Origin: Paenibacillus agricola
GTDB taxonomy: Bacteria > Bacillota > Bacilli > Paenibacillales > NBRC-103111
Direction of reading: 5' to 3'
NCBI RefSeq assembly: GCF_011440305.1
Contig: NZ_JAAOIW010000002.1
Location: 550,084 to 614,083, forward strand
DNA: 64,000 nt
In this document: one piece after another, positions 54,313 to 62,057 of the stretch
How positions within the stretch are numbered: position 1 is the first letter of the stretch
How the letters are laid out: each line of letters begins with the position of its first letter
Notes under the pieces: generated by a model
Seen by the model: the letters and a program-made list of their open reading frames with translations, nothing else
Database searches by the model: none
What the model was told of the DNA's origin: nothing
Made by a program: the position numbers and the translations under genes

Positions 54313-56052
54313 TTAGAAATTAAGGAATTGCCCACGACTACTCTCATTGATTAAATATCTGATAATTCGTTTCACTACATAATTTGCAGCTTCTTCGATT
54401 GAAAGCTTGCTTGTATCGATTTCGATTTCCGGGTTCCCAGGTGTATCATTTGTACTCGAACTGCCTGCAAGCGGTCCACTTACATAAACTTCAATATATT
54501 CTTTGCCAATGATGTCTCGCGCGGTTTCTCGGTCGTTTTCGATCGGGGAATCATTCGATACCAATGCAATAAGTCCCGCATCGTTCATCAATTTTGCAAC
54601 TTCTGCTAATCGCTGCAAAGATTCTCCCTGGCCATTCCCCAGTAACATGGTATGGTGGCCTGTCGATACCAAACGTTTTTCGACTTCCTTCGCAAGCGTT
54701 GATTTATCCGAAACCGTACCGGTGAACCAGAGGGTTAGAGGATTTTGACCTTTTTGCTGAGCACGAACATCTCTGGTGATTTCCGTATCTAGCCCTACCA
54801 AACTGTCGGATCCTTGAAGGGCTTCGTCAATGACTCCGCAAGCGGATGTCATATTGGTTACACGATCGATCAGAATAAATCCACCAATGCTTTTATTTTG
54901 ATCAAAGGAATCAAAAACGATACTGTCCGATAATGAAAATTCACATTTTGCCAATTCATTTTTAACAATGTGATCGGCTGGAACCGTATTTCCAGTATTG
55001 ATATCGATTTTATTGTTAATTGCCGTCACGGTACCGGGCAGTACTTTCGTTCCTACTTTGACCAAATAATTTTTACCGGGAGTCAGTACGGAATCATCCA
55101 TCCAAAGAATCGTAGCGCTAAAACTATCAGCTTCTTGGATTTGATCGTCTTTCGTAAATACACAGCCCCGTGAAACGTCGACTTCGCGATCCAATTGAAT
55201 GGTTACGGGTTGTCCGGCATGTGCTGAATTCCGATCTTGGTCTGTCACTAAGATACGTTTGACTTTCGCTTTTTCACGACTAGGTAGCGTCGTCAGCTCA
55301 TCGCCGACCGCGATTGTCCCAGCCTCAATCTGGCCTTGGAAACCGCGGAACGTATGGTCCGGTCGAGATACACGCTGAATTGGCATCATAAAATGCTTCG
55401 TATCGTTGGCATCAAGAACATCCACATTTTCTAAATATGACAACAAAGGAAGACCCGCATACCAAGGAGTATGTTGTGACTTTTTGGTAATGTTATCCCC
55501 TTCTGTGGCAGAAACAGGGATAACCTGTATGCTTTGAAAATGAAATTCAGCGGTCGTTCGGGAGAAATCTTCTTTTAAATCATCAAATATCTTTTGATCA
55601 AAATGAACTAAATCCATTTTGTTTACAGCTAATACAAGATGTTTAATCCCCATGAGTGCGCAAATTCGGGTATGGCGTTTGGTTTGGGTAATGACCCCTT
55701 TGGTTGCGTCAACAAGAATGATTGCAAGATCCGCAAAGGATGCGCCTACTGCCATGTTACGTGTATATTCTTCATGTCCCGGCGTGTCCGCTACAATGAA
55801 TGAACGGTGATCCGTCGTAAAATATCGATATGCCACATCAATCGTAATCCCTTGTTCACGTTCGGCCAGTAACCCATCAAGTAGCAAGGAATAGTCAATT
55901 TTTCCGCCACGGCTGCCAAGTCGGCTATCCAGCTCTAATGCTCTTTCTTGGTCGGCGAACAAAAGCTTTGCCTCATAAAGCATATGTCCAATTAAGGTGG
56001 ATTTGCCGTCGTCTACACTTCCGCATGTAATAAATTTAAGCAGACTTTTCAT
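54313..56052 (-). CDS. cysNC: sulfate adenylyltransferase GTPase subunit with degenerate APS kinase domain (CysN/CysC)
   Basis: 579 residues. CysN part: G1 GSVDDGKST, G3 DTPGHEEYTRNM, G4 NKMDL; it stimulates CysD to make adenylylsulfate (APS). The C-terminal ~143 residues (from ~437) keep the APS kinase outline (RLAEVAKLMNDAGLIALVS; EYIEVYVSGPLA), but the P-loop reads GTVSDKST (Asp for the Gly before Lys), the DGD motif is replaced by LGNGQG, and about 50 residues including the CERRDPKGLY lid are missing. The kinase half is probably inactive. ATG at 56052 is 1 base after the cysD stop, with its GGGAGGG site inside cysD. Confidence 0.9.
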   Translation of the reverse strand: MKSLLKFITCGSVDDGKSTLIGHMLYEAKLLFADQERALELDSRLGSRGGKIDYSLLLDGLLAEREQGITIDVAYRYFTTDHRSFIVADTPGHEEYTRNMAVGASFADLAIILVDATKGVITQTKRHTRICALMGIKHLVLAVNKMDLVHFDQKIFDDLKEDFSRTTAEFHFQSIQVIPVSATEGDNITKKSQHTPWYAGLPLLSYLENVDVLDANDTKHFMMPIQRVSRPDHTFRGFQGQIEAGTIAVGDELTTLPSREKAKVKRILVTDQDRNSAHAGQPVTIQLDREVDVSRGCVFTKDDQIQEADSFSATILWMDDSVLTPGKNYLVKVGTKVLPGTVTAINNKIDINTGNTVPADHIVKNELAKCEFSLSDSIVFDSFDQNKSIGGFILIDRVTNMTSACGVIDEALQGSDSLVGLDTEITRDVRAQQKGQNPLTLWFTGTVSDKSTLAKEVEKRLVSTGHHTMLLGNGQGESLQRLAEVAKLMNDAGLIALVSNDSPIENDRETARDIIGKEYIEVYVSGPLAGSSSTNDTPGNPEIEIDTSKLSIEEAANYVVKRIIRYLINESSRGQFLNF

Positions 56053-56053
56053 T

Positions 56054-56977
56054 TTAGAAATAGCCCTCCCGTTTACGTCTTTCCATACTTCCAGCCGCTT
56101 CTTGGTCAATAACCCGAGTTGTCCGTTCGGATGAAACCGCACCAAGCGTTTCTTCGATAATGGCATCTAGCGTATCCGCCTCCGACTCGCCACCGCCAGT
56201 AAGAGGATAGCAGCCTAATGTGCGAAACCGCATCTTCTTCATTTCAACTTTTTCATGGGGTTCGAGTTTCAACCGATCATCATCCACCATGACCATATGT
56301 CCATCGCGATTGACGACGGGTCTTTCTTTTGCAAAATAGAGAGGCACAATATCAATGTTTTCTCTTCGAATGTATTGCCAGATATCTTTTTCTGTCCAAT
56401 TGGATATTGGGAAGACGCGAATGCTTTCGCCTTTATTAATTCTTGTGTTGAAAAGCTTCCACATTTCCGGCCGTTGGTTTTTCGGATCCCACGCGTGATT
56501 CTTATTCCGGAATGAAAAAATCCGCTCTTTCGCACGCGACTTTTCCTCGTCACGTCTTCCACCGCCAAACGCAGCCGTAAATCCGTATTTCTCCAATCCC
56601 TGTTTCAATGCTTGGGTTTTCATAATATCCGTATACGCGGCACCATGATCAATCGGGTTGATCCCTTGTTTAATACCTTCTTCATTCGAGTGAACAATCA
56701 TTTCGATCCCCAATTCATTAGCTTTGCGATCACGGAATTCGATCATTTCTTTAAATTTCCACGTTGTATCAATATGCATGAAAGGAAATGGCGGTTTCTC
56801 AGGATAAAAAGCTTTCAGCGCCAAATGCAGCATTACGGAACTATCCTTCCCGATCGAATACAGCATCACGGGATTTTCACATTCCGCCGCTACTTCTCGT
56901 ATAATATAAATCGCTTCAGCCTCGAGTTGATCCAGATGTGTCATTTCATGTATGGAATCAAGCTTCGGTTTTTGCAT
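56054..56977 (-). CDS. cysD: sulfate adenylyltransferase subunit 2 (CysD)
   Basis: 307 residues. PP-loop [85 protein letters not shown]; all hallmark segments of CysD. Catalyses sulfate adenylation with CysN. ATG at 56977 follows AAAAGGAGG. First gene of a cysD-cysNC operon. No cysH, cysC or cysJI is adjacent. Confidence 0.95.
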   Translation of the reverse strand: MQKPKLDSIHEMTHLDQLEAEAIYIIREVAAECENPVMLYSIGKDSSVMLHLALKAFYPEKPPFPFMHIDTTWKFKEMIEFRDRKANELGIEMIVHSNEEGIKQGINPIDHGAAYTDIMKTQALKQGLEKYGFTAAFGGGRRDEEKSRAKERIFSFRNKNHAWDPKNQRPEMWKLFNTRINKGESIRVFPISNWTEKDIWQYIRRENIDIVPLYFAKERPVVNRDGHMVMVDDDRLKLEPHEKVEMKKMRFRTLGCYPLTGGGESEADTLDAIIEETLGAVSSERTTRVIDQEAAGSMERRKREGYF

Positions 56978-57026
56978 GGAAAGGTGCCTCCTTTTAATTC
57001 TTACTAAATCTATCGTATTTCTTTAT

Positions 57027-57054
57027 ATTCTATCAGATTCTAGCTTTTATGCAA
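57027..57054 (-). promoter_or_regulatory. sigma-A type promoter of cysD
   Basis: On the - strand, TTGCAT (57049-57054), 16-base spacer, TAGAAT (57027-57032); 50 bases upstream of the cysD ATG. No S-box was recognised. Confidence 0.5.
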
Positions 57055-57101
57055 AGTGGTAAAAAGTAAAGTTTTTATATTTAAATTTTCCCACAATAAA
57101 T

Positions 57102-57131
57102 ATTGGGGACGCAACATTTTGCGTCCCCAAT
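57102..57131. repeat. long near-perfect inverted repeat upstream of cysD
   Basis: ATTGGGGACGCAA / TTGCGTCCCCAAT around CATT, 13-bp arms. No T tract on either side, so not a clear terminator. Confidence 0.55.
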
Positions 57132-57191
57132 CACTCCACAACCCTTTTTACTCAATCCCCTTATAAATCCATAGAATTTACAAGTTCAATA

Positions 57192-57302
57192 TGCACCCGA
57201 CAACGATGAACATCTATGGGCATGTTTTATCAAAGGCGGATAAAGAAGCTGCCAATAAGTTCGATCTGATCATTCCATTTAAAAATCGCAAAGAAGCATA
57301 AG
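57192..57302 (+). pseudogene. tyrosine recombinase (integrase) C-terminal remnant
   Basis: The + strand reads MHPTTMNIYGHVLSKADKEAANKFD...KNRKEA-stop, the last ~36 residues of phage-type integrases; IYGHV contains the catalytic Tyr. The R and H/K boxes and all upstream sequence are missing. Confidence 0.8.
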
Positions 57303-57339
57303 AACCCGAACGATTGCTGTACCAATCGTTCGGGTTCTT
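57300..57339 (+). terminator. long hairpin after the integrase remnant
   Basis: AGAACCCGAACGATTG / CAATCGTTCGGGTTCT, 16-bp stem, 6-base loop. No T tract; may be the integrase terminator or part of an attachment region. Confidence 0.55.
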
Positions 57340-57592
57340 ATGCTTAAGGACTATAACAGTTCATTCAAAATGTGCCCTGTTTTATGCTTATTTCTGATGA
57401 TTTCGGATGAATTATGCCGGTTAGTGTTACATTTTCACACCAACTCTACACCAATGGCTAAAAAATCAATACTATATCACTAATTTAAACCAGCTGTTTC
57501 ATTGGAAAAACCCTGTATTAATAAGGCTTTTAGGCAAATATTTCATTTCGTACAAGCAACGCAACACACTCCACTTGTGTTGAGACGTAATA

Positions 57593-58915
57593 TTAATCCG
57601 TTATTTCCTTATATAAATAGTGATCACTTACTAAATGAAACAATCCTGCGCTACCTTGATTTAATTTGTCGCTTTTTATGAATTTTGATAGTCTATCCAA
57701 TCCAATTATCTGAACATCCTTACTTTCATGGTTTGGCTTAAAAGTATTTTCCGAAAAACTAGTATCATCTATTCTCAAAATAAAAGAAAGTTCATTTCGA
57801 AGACCAACTAAATCAACAACAGTTCCTAAAAATTCGAAAAAGACACCCTTTTCATCCCCTTCTTTATTTATCATTTTTATTAACGATTTAATACTTTTAT
57901 GATTTAGTATATTTTCAACGGGTACTCCCTTTTCATTATGTTCATACTCTTCTTCACCAAATGCTTCTTCAATAAGTTCTCGAAACAATACTTTCCTAAC
58001 AGAAAAATTATTTCTTAAGATTTCATCGTCATCACTATTTTCAAAAATTTCAAACCCACCTGAAGGAATGAATTGATAATATCCTGGTTTAGAAGCAACT
58101 TTTACAGATCGTTTGATCACTAAAACCTTGTATTGATTATCTTCATGATTACGAAAAACAACAAAAATTTGAACACCTAATAAAGAACTTCTTGTTGTCC
58201 CAGTTGTAAGAACATCTTTTTGTGATAAATTATGATGTATAGCCTTTCTTAGTTGCATATGGCCTATTAAGGTATCTGCAGACATTTGATTAATATTATT
58301 CAAACCTTTATTATATGTTTGAAATAATTCATATTCAAGTATATGACTTGAATAAACATTTTGCTCATATGTACCCGTTTTTGCTTTAAACCTTAGCATA
58401 TCACCATTATTGTCTAATTCTATTCTATCCAACATAAATCCTTTGAGGGTAGGCCTCATGATATTATCGCCAACTAAATATTTGTATTCTTTTTGGATAG
58501 ATGAATTTATTTTATAATCCTCAACATATGTAACCAATTCATTTTGATCATAAATATCATCGAATGGATAAGAAGCTTTATTAGCCGACTTAAAACAAAC
58601 AACAGGATATTCTGTTTCAAAGGCTTTTGTAAACGGATATTCATTGTAAATTTTCTTCAAAACTATATTCTGCCAATCGATGAATTCCTTACTTTCTAAA
58701 GTAGCATAATATTTTTTAATAGTATTAGCTTTATTTTTCTGAATACGTTTTGGTATTATACCTAAAATTGATTTTAATACATTCACTTTTTTCATAGTAT
58801 ATTTATCTATTAACTCATTTACGGCAAAGATAATTACTATTAACGTTACTATTTTGCCTACTATCGGAATATTGAGAATATATTCATTAACATTTTCAAG
58901 AATACCCACTAACAC
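57593..58915 (-). CDS. membrane-anchored Nudix-domain protein
   Basis: 440 residues. One or two hydrophobic helices at residues ~8-35, a ~240-residue region of unknown fold, then a Nudix-like domain: GYYQFIPSGGFEIFE ... VLFRELIEEAFGEEE gives the G(x5)E ... REx2EE box, with a ~15-residue insertion (NSDDDEILRNNFSVRK) inside the box. Nudix enzymes hydrolyse nucleoside diphosphate-linked compounds. Membrane-tethered Nudix domains are known as putative effectors of nucleotide-signalling defence (Sa_NUDIX type), but no CD-NTase is in view. Low GC and its place after an integrase remnant suggest transfer. GTG start is uncertain. Confidence 0.65.
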   Translation of the reverse strand: MLVGILENVNEYILNIPIVGKIVTLIVIIFAVNELIDKYTMKKVNVLKSILGIIPKRIQKNKANTIKKYYATLESKEFIDWQNIVLKKIYNEYPFTKAFETEYPVVCFKSANKASYPFDDIYDQNELVTYVEDYKINSSIQKEYKYLVGDNIMRPTLKGFMLDRIELDNNGDMLRFKAKTGTYEQNVYSSHILEYELFQTYNKGLNNINQMSADTLIGHMQLRKAIHHNLSQKDVLTTGTTRSSLLGVQIFVVFRNHEDNQYKVLVIKRSVKVASKPGYYQFIPSGGFEIFENSDDDEILRNNFSVRKVLFRELIEEAFGEEEYEHNEKGVPVENILNHKSIKSLIKMINKEGDEKGVFFEFLGTVVDLVGLRNELSFILRIDDTSFSENTFKPNHESKDVQIIGLDRLSKFIKSDKLNQGSAGLFHLVSDHYLYKEITD

Positions 58916-59357
58916 ACCATCCCACTATCTATATTAGAATCGATCATTGCCAATAATTCAGCTCTTTTTCAGTAGCTGTCCTTCCTTTTTCTAAAATGAA
59001 AACCTTCATTATGAAATCATCCACCTATCGAAACTTGTAATATCGCTAACAAAAACCAACCTCCAATCGACTCAGTAATGCAAAAATTTATCTTTTGCCA
59101 TTTATGAGTCTGCCCTGTCATATTTTGTTGTTCCTTTAGACTTATTCCACAAATCAACTGGAAATTCCTTTTTTCGACAGGTTGTTTCCATCAATATAAC
59201 CACCAACCCGACACCAGTCTGTCAGCGAGTGTATGTTTGCACAAGAGTTTGTTTAAATATTCCTTTTATGTGTAATATTTGAATAGTATCAGTATTTGGA
59301 AACCTTTTTATGATTCATGCGTCTAATACGACACAACACTTGAAGGAGCGGAAAACC
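58916..59357. other. divergent promoter region, no gene seen
   Basis: AT-rich. A promoter-like TTGTTT...TAATAT (18-base spacer) lies near 59250-59280 on the + strand ahead of the next gene. Nothing else recognised. Confidence 0.45.
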
Positions 59358-60215
59358 TTGAAAATTACTTGCTACTATAGCGATCACTCTGATATGGGCT
59401 ATATTTTATTGAAGCCAAGATTAGAAGATCAAGTCGATGAGTTTGAGTCGAGTAAGAACGAAATCACCCATCATTTGCAGCCAGAACAGATCACAATCCC
59501 CTATGTTACAGATGAAGTTGTATCCCCATACCTTGATCTTATGACCATAGCCGCGAACACATTTGAAGAGGATTATGAAGTAGGCTACGACACTGAATAT
59601 GGCAATGATATGGACGATGAAGGGTATATTAGTGGTATCGAATTAACACTCTATCATGATCGATTCATTGATCTTGTCAAAAATCAGGTATTCAAGGTAA
59701 TCCGAACAGAATGGAGAAATAGGGAGTTTCATTTGATTACATTCGATTATGCTGATGAGGTATTTAAACCGGAGAATGTCATTTATAAATTGACAGATGA
59801 GGAAGATGCTTTTGTTATTGTTCAGCTTATAGAGCCAAAGACGCTTGGATATCAGTATACGGATGAAAACGATCAGAAACGTGCAGTCGCTTTGTTTAGA
59901 GGATTAATTTCAGCAAGAGATGATATTTATCCATTAGAATATTTATTGAAACCACAATTTCTCTTACGCAAAGATGAAGGATACCTCCAAATTGAAAAGA
60001 GGCTATGGTGTTCCCCTAGTGACAAACATATATGGAATGCCATATCTTTAGAACACCGCAATAGCTTATTAAATAGCATTAATTGTGATCAATGCTCAGC
60101 AAACTTTGATATGCTGGACTGTACATTTGATATGAAATCAACTAATAGTTTTATTGCGAGACTGTATTGCAAAAGATGTAAACATCGTTTTGTAAAAGTC
60201 GTTGAATGGGATTAA
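59358..60215 (+). CDS. hypothetical protein with C-terminal zinc-ribbon
   Basis: 285 residues, not recognised. Acidic N-terminal two thirds with many Asp/Glu (NDMDDEGYISGIELTLYHD) and a C-terminal knuckle pair (CDQC ... CKRC, 33 residues apart) that probably binds zinc. TTG at 59358 is 8-10 bases after GAAGGAGCG; an ATG at 59310 lacks a site. Low GC, no membrane segment. Its 3' end overlaps the end of the broken HD gene on the other strand. Confidence 0.7.
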   Translation: MKITCYYSDHSDMGYILLKPRLEDQVDEFESSKNEITHHLQPEQITIPYVTDEVVSPYLDLMTIAANTFEEDYEVGYDTEYGNDMDDEGYISGIELTLYHDRFIDLVKNQVFKVIRTEWRNREFHLITFDYADEVFKPENVIYKLTDEEDAFVIVQLIEPKTLGYQYTDENDQKRAVALFRGLISARDDIYPLEYLLKPQFLLRKDEGYLQIEKRLWCSPSDKHIWNAISLEHRNSLLNSINCDQCSANFDMLDCTFDMKSTNSFIARLYCKRCKHRFVKVVEWD

Positions 60216-60707
60216 ATTTTTCACAGACAAGCGTATATTTTGATGAATAAGCCTCCCGATTGTGAGAGATTGAAGAAATTGACCAGATACTCTATTCAAG
60301 TTAACTAGTGCTTGTCTATATTTTTCGATTCTATTATAATCCTCTTTAGTCGGATTCGGAATTCTATCCAAGTTCATGTTATCCGTAATATCAAGCGTTT
60401 TTACTTTCGCTGCAAGTGGATGCATTCTAATCCTATCAATAACTTGTTCGTAGGACTCTTGATTTCTTCGGGTTAATCAGTCAATGGCTTGAATAATATG
60501 TTCAGGGAAACCCTCATCTCGCAGCTCATTGAAGGTATGCGATGTGTCCTCAATCAAATCATGCAATACAGCCACAATTCTTTCATCTTCTGTGGTTGCT
60601 GCTTGCATGACTCTCATTGGATGGAGAATATAGGGTCGTCCACCCTTGTCGGTTTGTCCATCATGCATTTTTGCAGCTATGATAATGGCCTTATTTAATA
60701 AATTCAT
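60138..60707 (-). pseudogene. HD-domain (RelA/SpoT-type hydrolase-like) gene with in-frame stop
   Basis: ATG at 60707 (GAGGAGCTCAGA) opens NKAIIIAAKMHDGQTDKGG ... AVLHDLIEDT (HD motif) and runs to a TGA at 60477-60479 after HIIQAID. The same frame then continues LTRRNQESYEQVIDRIRMHPLAAKVKTLDITDNMNLDRIPNP. So one nonsense codon splits a ~190-residue gene; the last ~45 residues run beyond the expected end into the neighbour's 3' end. A related, deleted copy lies at 38.7 kb. Confidence 0.8.
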
Positions 60708-61116
60708 TCTGAGCTCCTCCTGTTTCCTGAGTATCCACTAGTACCTTTAATCTTTTCAATAATGCTAATATGACTCCCTTATCAATCATTGATGCATACA
60801 TTCCAGCGTTGAATCGGTCTGCTCGAATAATCGTCGTAAACAGTTTTCTAACTGTATTCAAATCAGCATTGTAAATGAGAGCGGTATTCTGAAAATGTTC
60901 CTTAGACTCAGATTGCCATGTCCCCCAATTGAATTTGATGATCATATTCGATTGGTATAATTTCGTTACAAATTCGCTAGCGGCATCATCGTAAGTAAAT
61001 GGATCTAAGGAAAACTGGCCAGAAGATACCGTATATTTTTTATTGGTCGATTCAAAGTATGGGATATACATAAACAGTACTGCTAGCTGAGAGTCATCAT
61101 ATAGATCTTGATTCAT
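60691..61116 (-). CDS. DUF6508-like protein
   Basis: 141 residues. SGQFSLDPFTYDDAASEFVTKLYQSNMIIKFNWGTW and AGMYASMIDKGVILALLKRLKVL match the DUF6508 pattern as I recall it. Function unknown. ATG at 61116 follows GAGGGAACGTT. Its end overlaps the start of the HD-domain gene by 17 bases, so the two share a message, along with the gene upstream. Confidence 0.7.
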   Translation of the reverse strand: MNQDLYDDSQLAVLFMYIPYFESTNKKYTVSSGQFSLDPFTYDDAASEFVTKLYQSNMIIKFNWGTWQSESKEHFQNTALIYNADLNTVRKLFTTIIRADRFNAGMYASMIDKGVILALLKRLKVLVDTQETGGAQNEFIK

Positions 61117-61150
61117 AACGTTCCCTCCATACTTCTTTTAATTTGTTTGA

Positions 61151-61786
61151 TTAATTGCAAAAAGATGTGCCCTCTTGCCAATAAAACACGATCTGTTCAT
61201 CTAACTTGGTAGGAGTTATTTCAATGCAATCACCTTCTTGTAAAGTAAAAATTTGATATGGCATATTTAAAAGCTTACAAACAATCTTTTGACTATCAGG
61301 ATTATATCGCTCTACTCTGCACCATACTTCCTCTGTTTGCTTGTTATCTCCAATTAAATACACTTTTACATCATCGGGAAAATCGTCTGCTCGAATCAAG
61401 TCAAATTCATCCCTATTCCTAAAATCTAATATAAATTCATCTTGATCATAATAACGATCTGTAATCTCACGAGCTCGTTCGATATCTTGGTTGTTTATAT
61501 GATGGGATAAGAACGAAAATTCGCAATCACTGATATAACCTGACCGCAATATTAATAAGCTATCGAAATTCTTTAATAAAATAGGTTGAATAATACTATG
61601 CTTCATTAGCGCATAACACGTAAATACAAAGCTGAATCCACATTCATGATCGATATAGCCTCTAAGTATGATTGCATCGGATTTGGGTATTTCATAACTC
61701 TTCTGAACAAAATCAAACACTTTCTTATCCCAAGTTACAATGAATTGTCTATCCAAATTGCGAAAGGATACTTCAGATATTTTCAT
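61151..61786 (-). CDS. hypothetical protein
   Basis: 211 residues, not recognised. No signal peptide or membrane helix; the sequence alternates beta and helix (MKHSIIQPILLKNFDSLLILRSGYISDCEFSFLSHH). ATG at 61786 follows GAGGAGATGTGG. Probably first gene of a leftward operon with the DUF6508 and HD genes. GC is low, as for its neighbours. Confidence 0.65.
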   Translation of the reverse strand: MKISEVSFRNLDRQFIVTWDKKVFDFVQKSYEIPKSDAIILRGYIDHECGFSFVFTCYALMKHSIIQPILLKNFDSLLILRSGYISDCEFSFLSHHINNQDIERAREITDRYYDQDEFILDFRNRDEFDLIRADDFPDDVKVYLIGDNKQTEEVWCRVERYNPDSQKIVCKLLNMPYQIFTLQEGDCIEITPTKLDEQIVFYWQEGTSFCN

Positions 61787-62057
61787 ATAAACCACATCTC
61801 CTCAAGTTCATATTCTATATATTACCATACGCAAGAGGTGTAAGGTTGTCAGGAAACATATGTTTGCATACAAAAAGCGTTGGTGGATGTACATATCCTT
61901 CCAACGCCTGTATTTATTGATCTAACTGAGCTTCGTAAACATCCTCCCGATATATCCTTACCACGCACTCCACATGTGTGGAGACGGTAAAAGGGATATA
62001 ATAATTTGCTGCTGATATTATACTAAGTAAATTAAAACGGCTATCCTGTCATCTTTA

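Noticed and set aside
56978-57190. S-box or T-box leader upstream of cysD
   Set aside because: The expected leader motifs were not seen; the promoter lies only about 50 bases before the ATG, too close for such a leader.
57540-57592. Short CACTCCACTTGTGTTG element similar to one near 61960, considered as direct repeat ends of a mobile element
   Set aside because: Similarity is limited to about 20 bases with mismatches and each lies just past a - strand gene, so they may simply be weak terminator hairpins.
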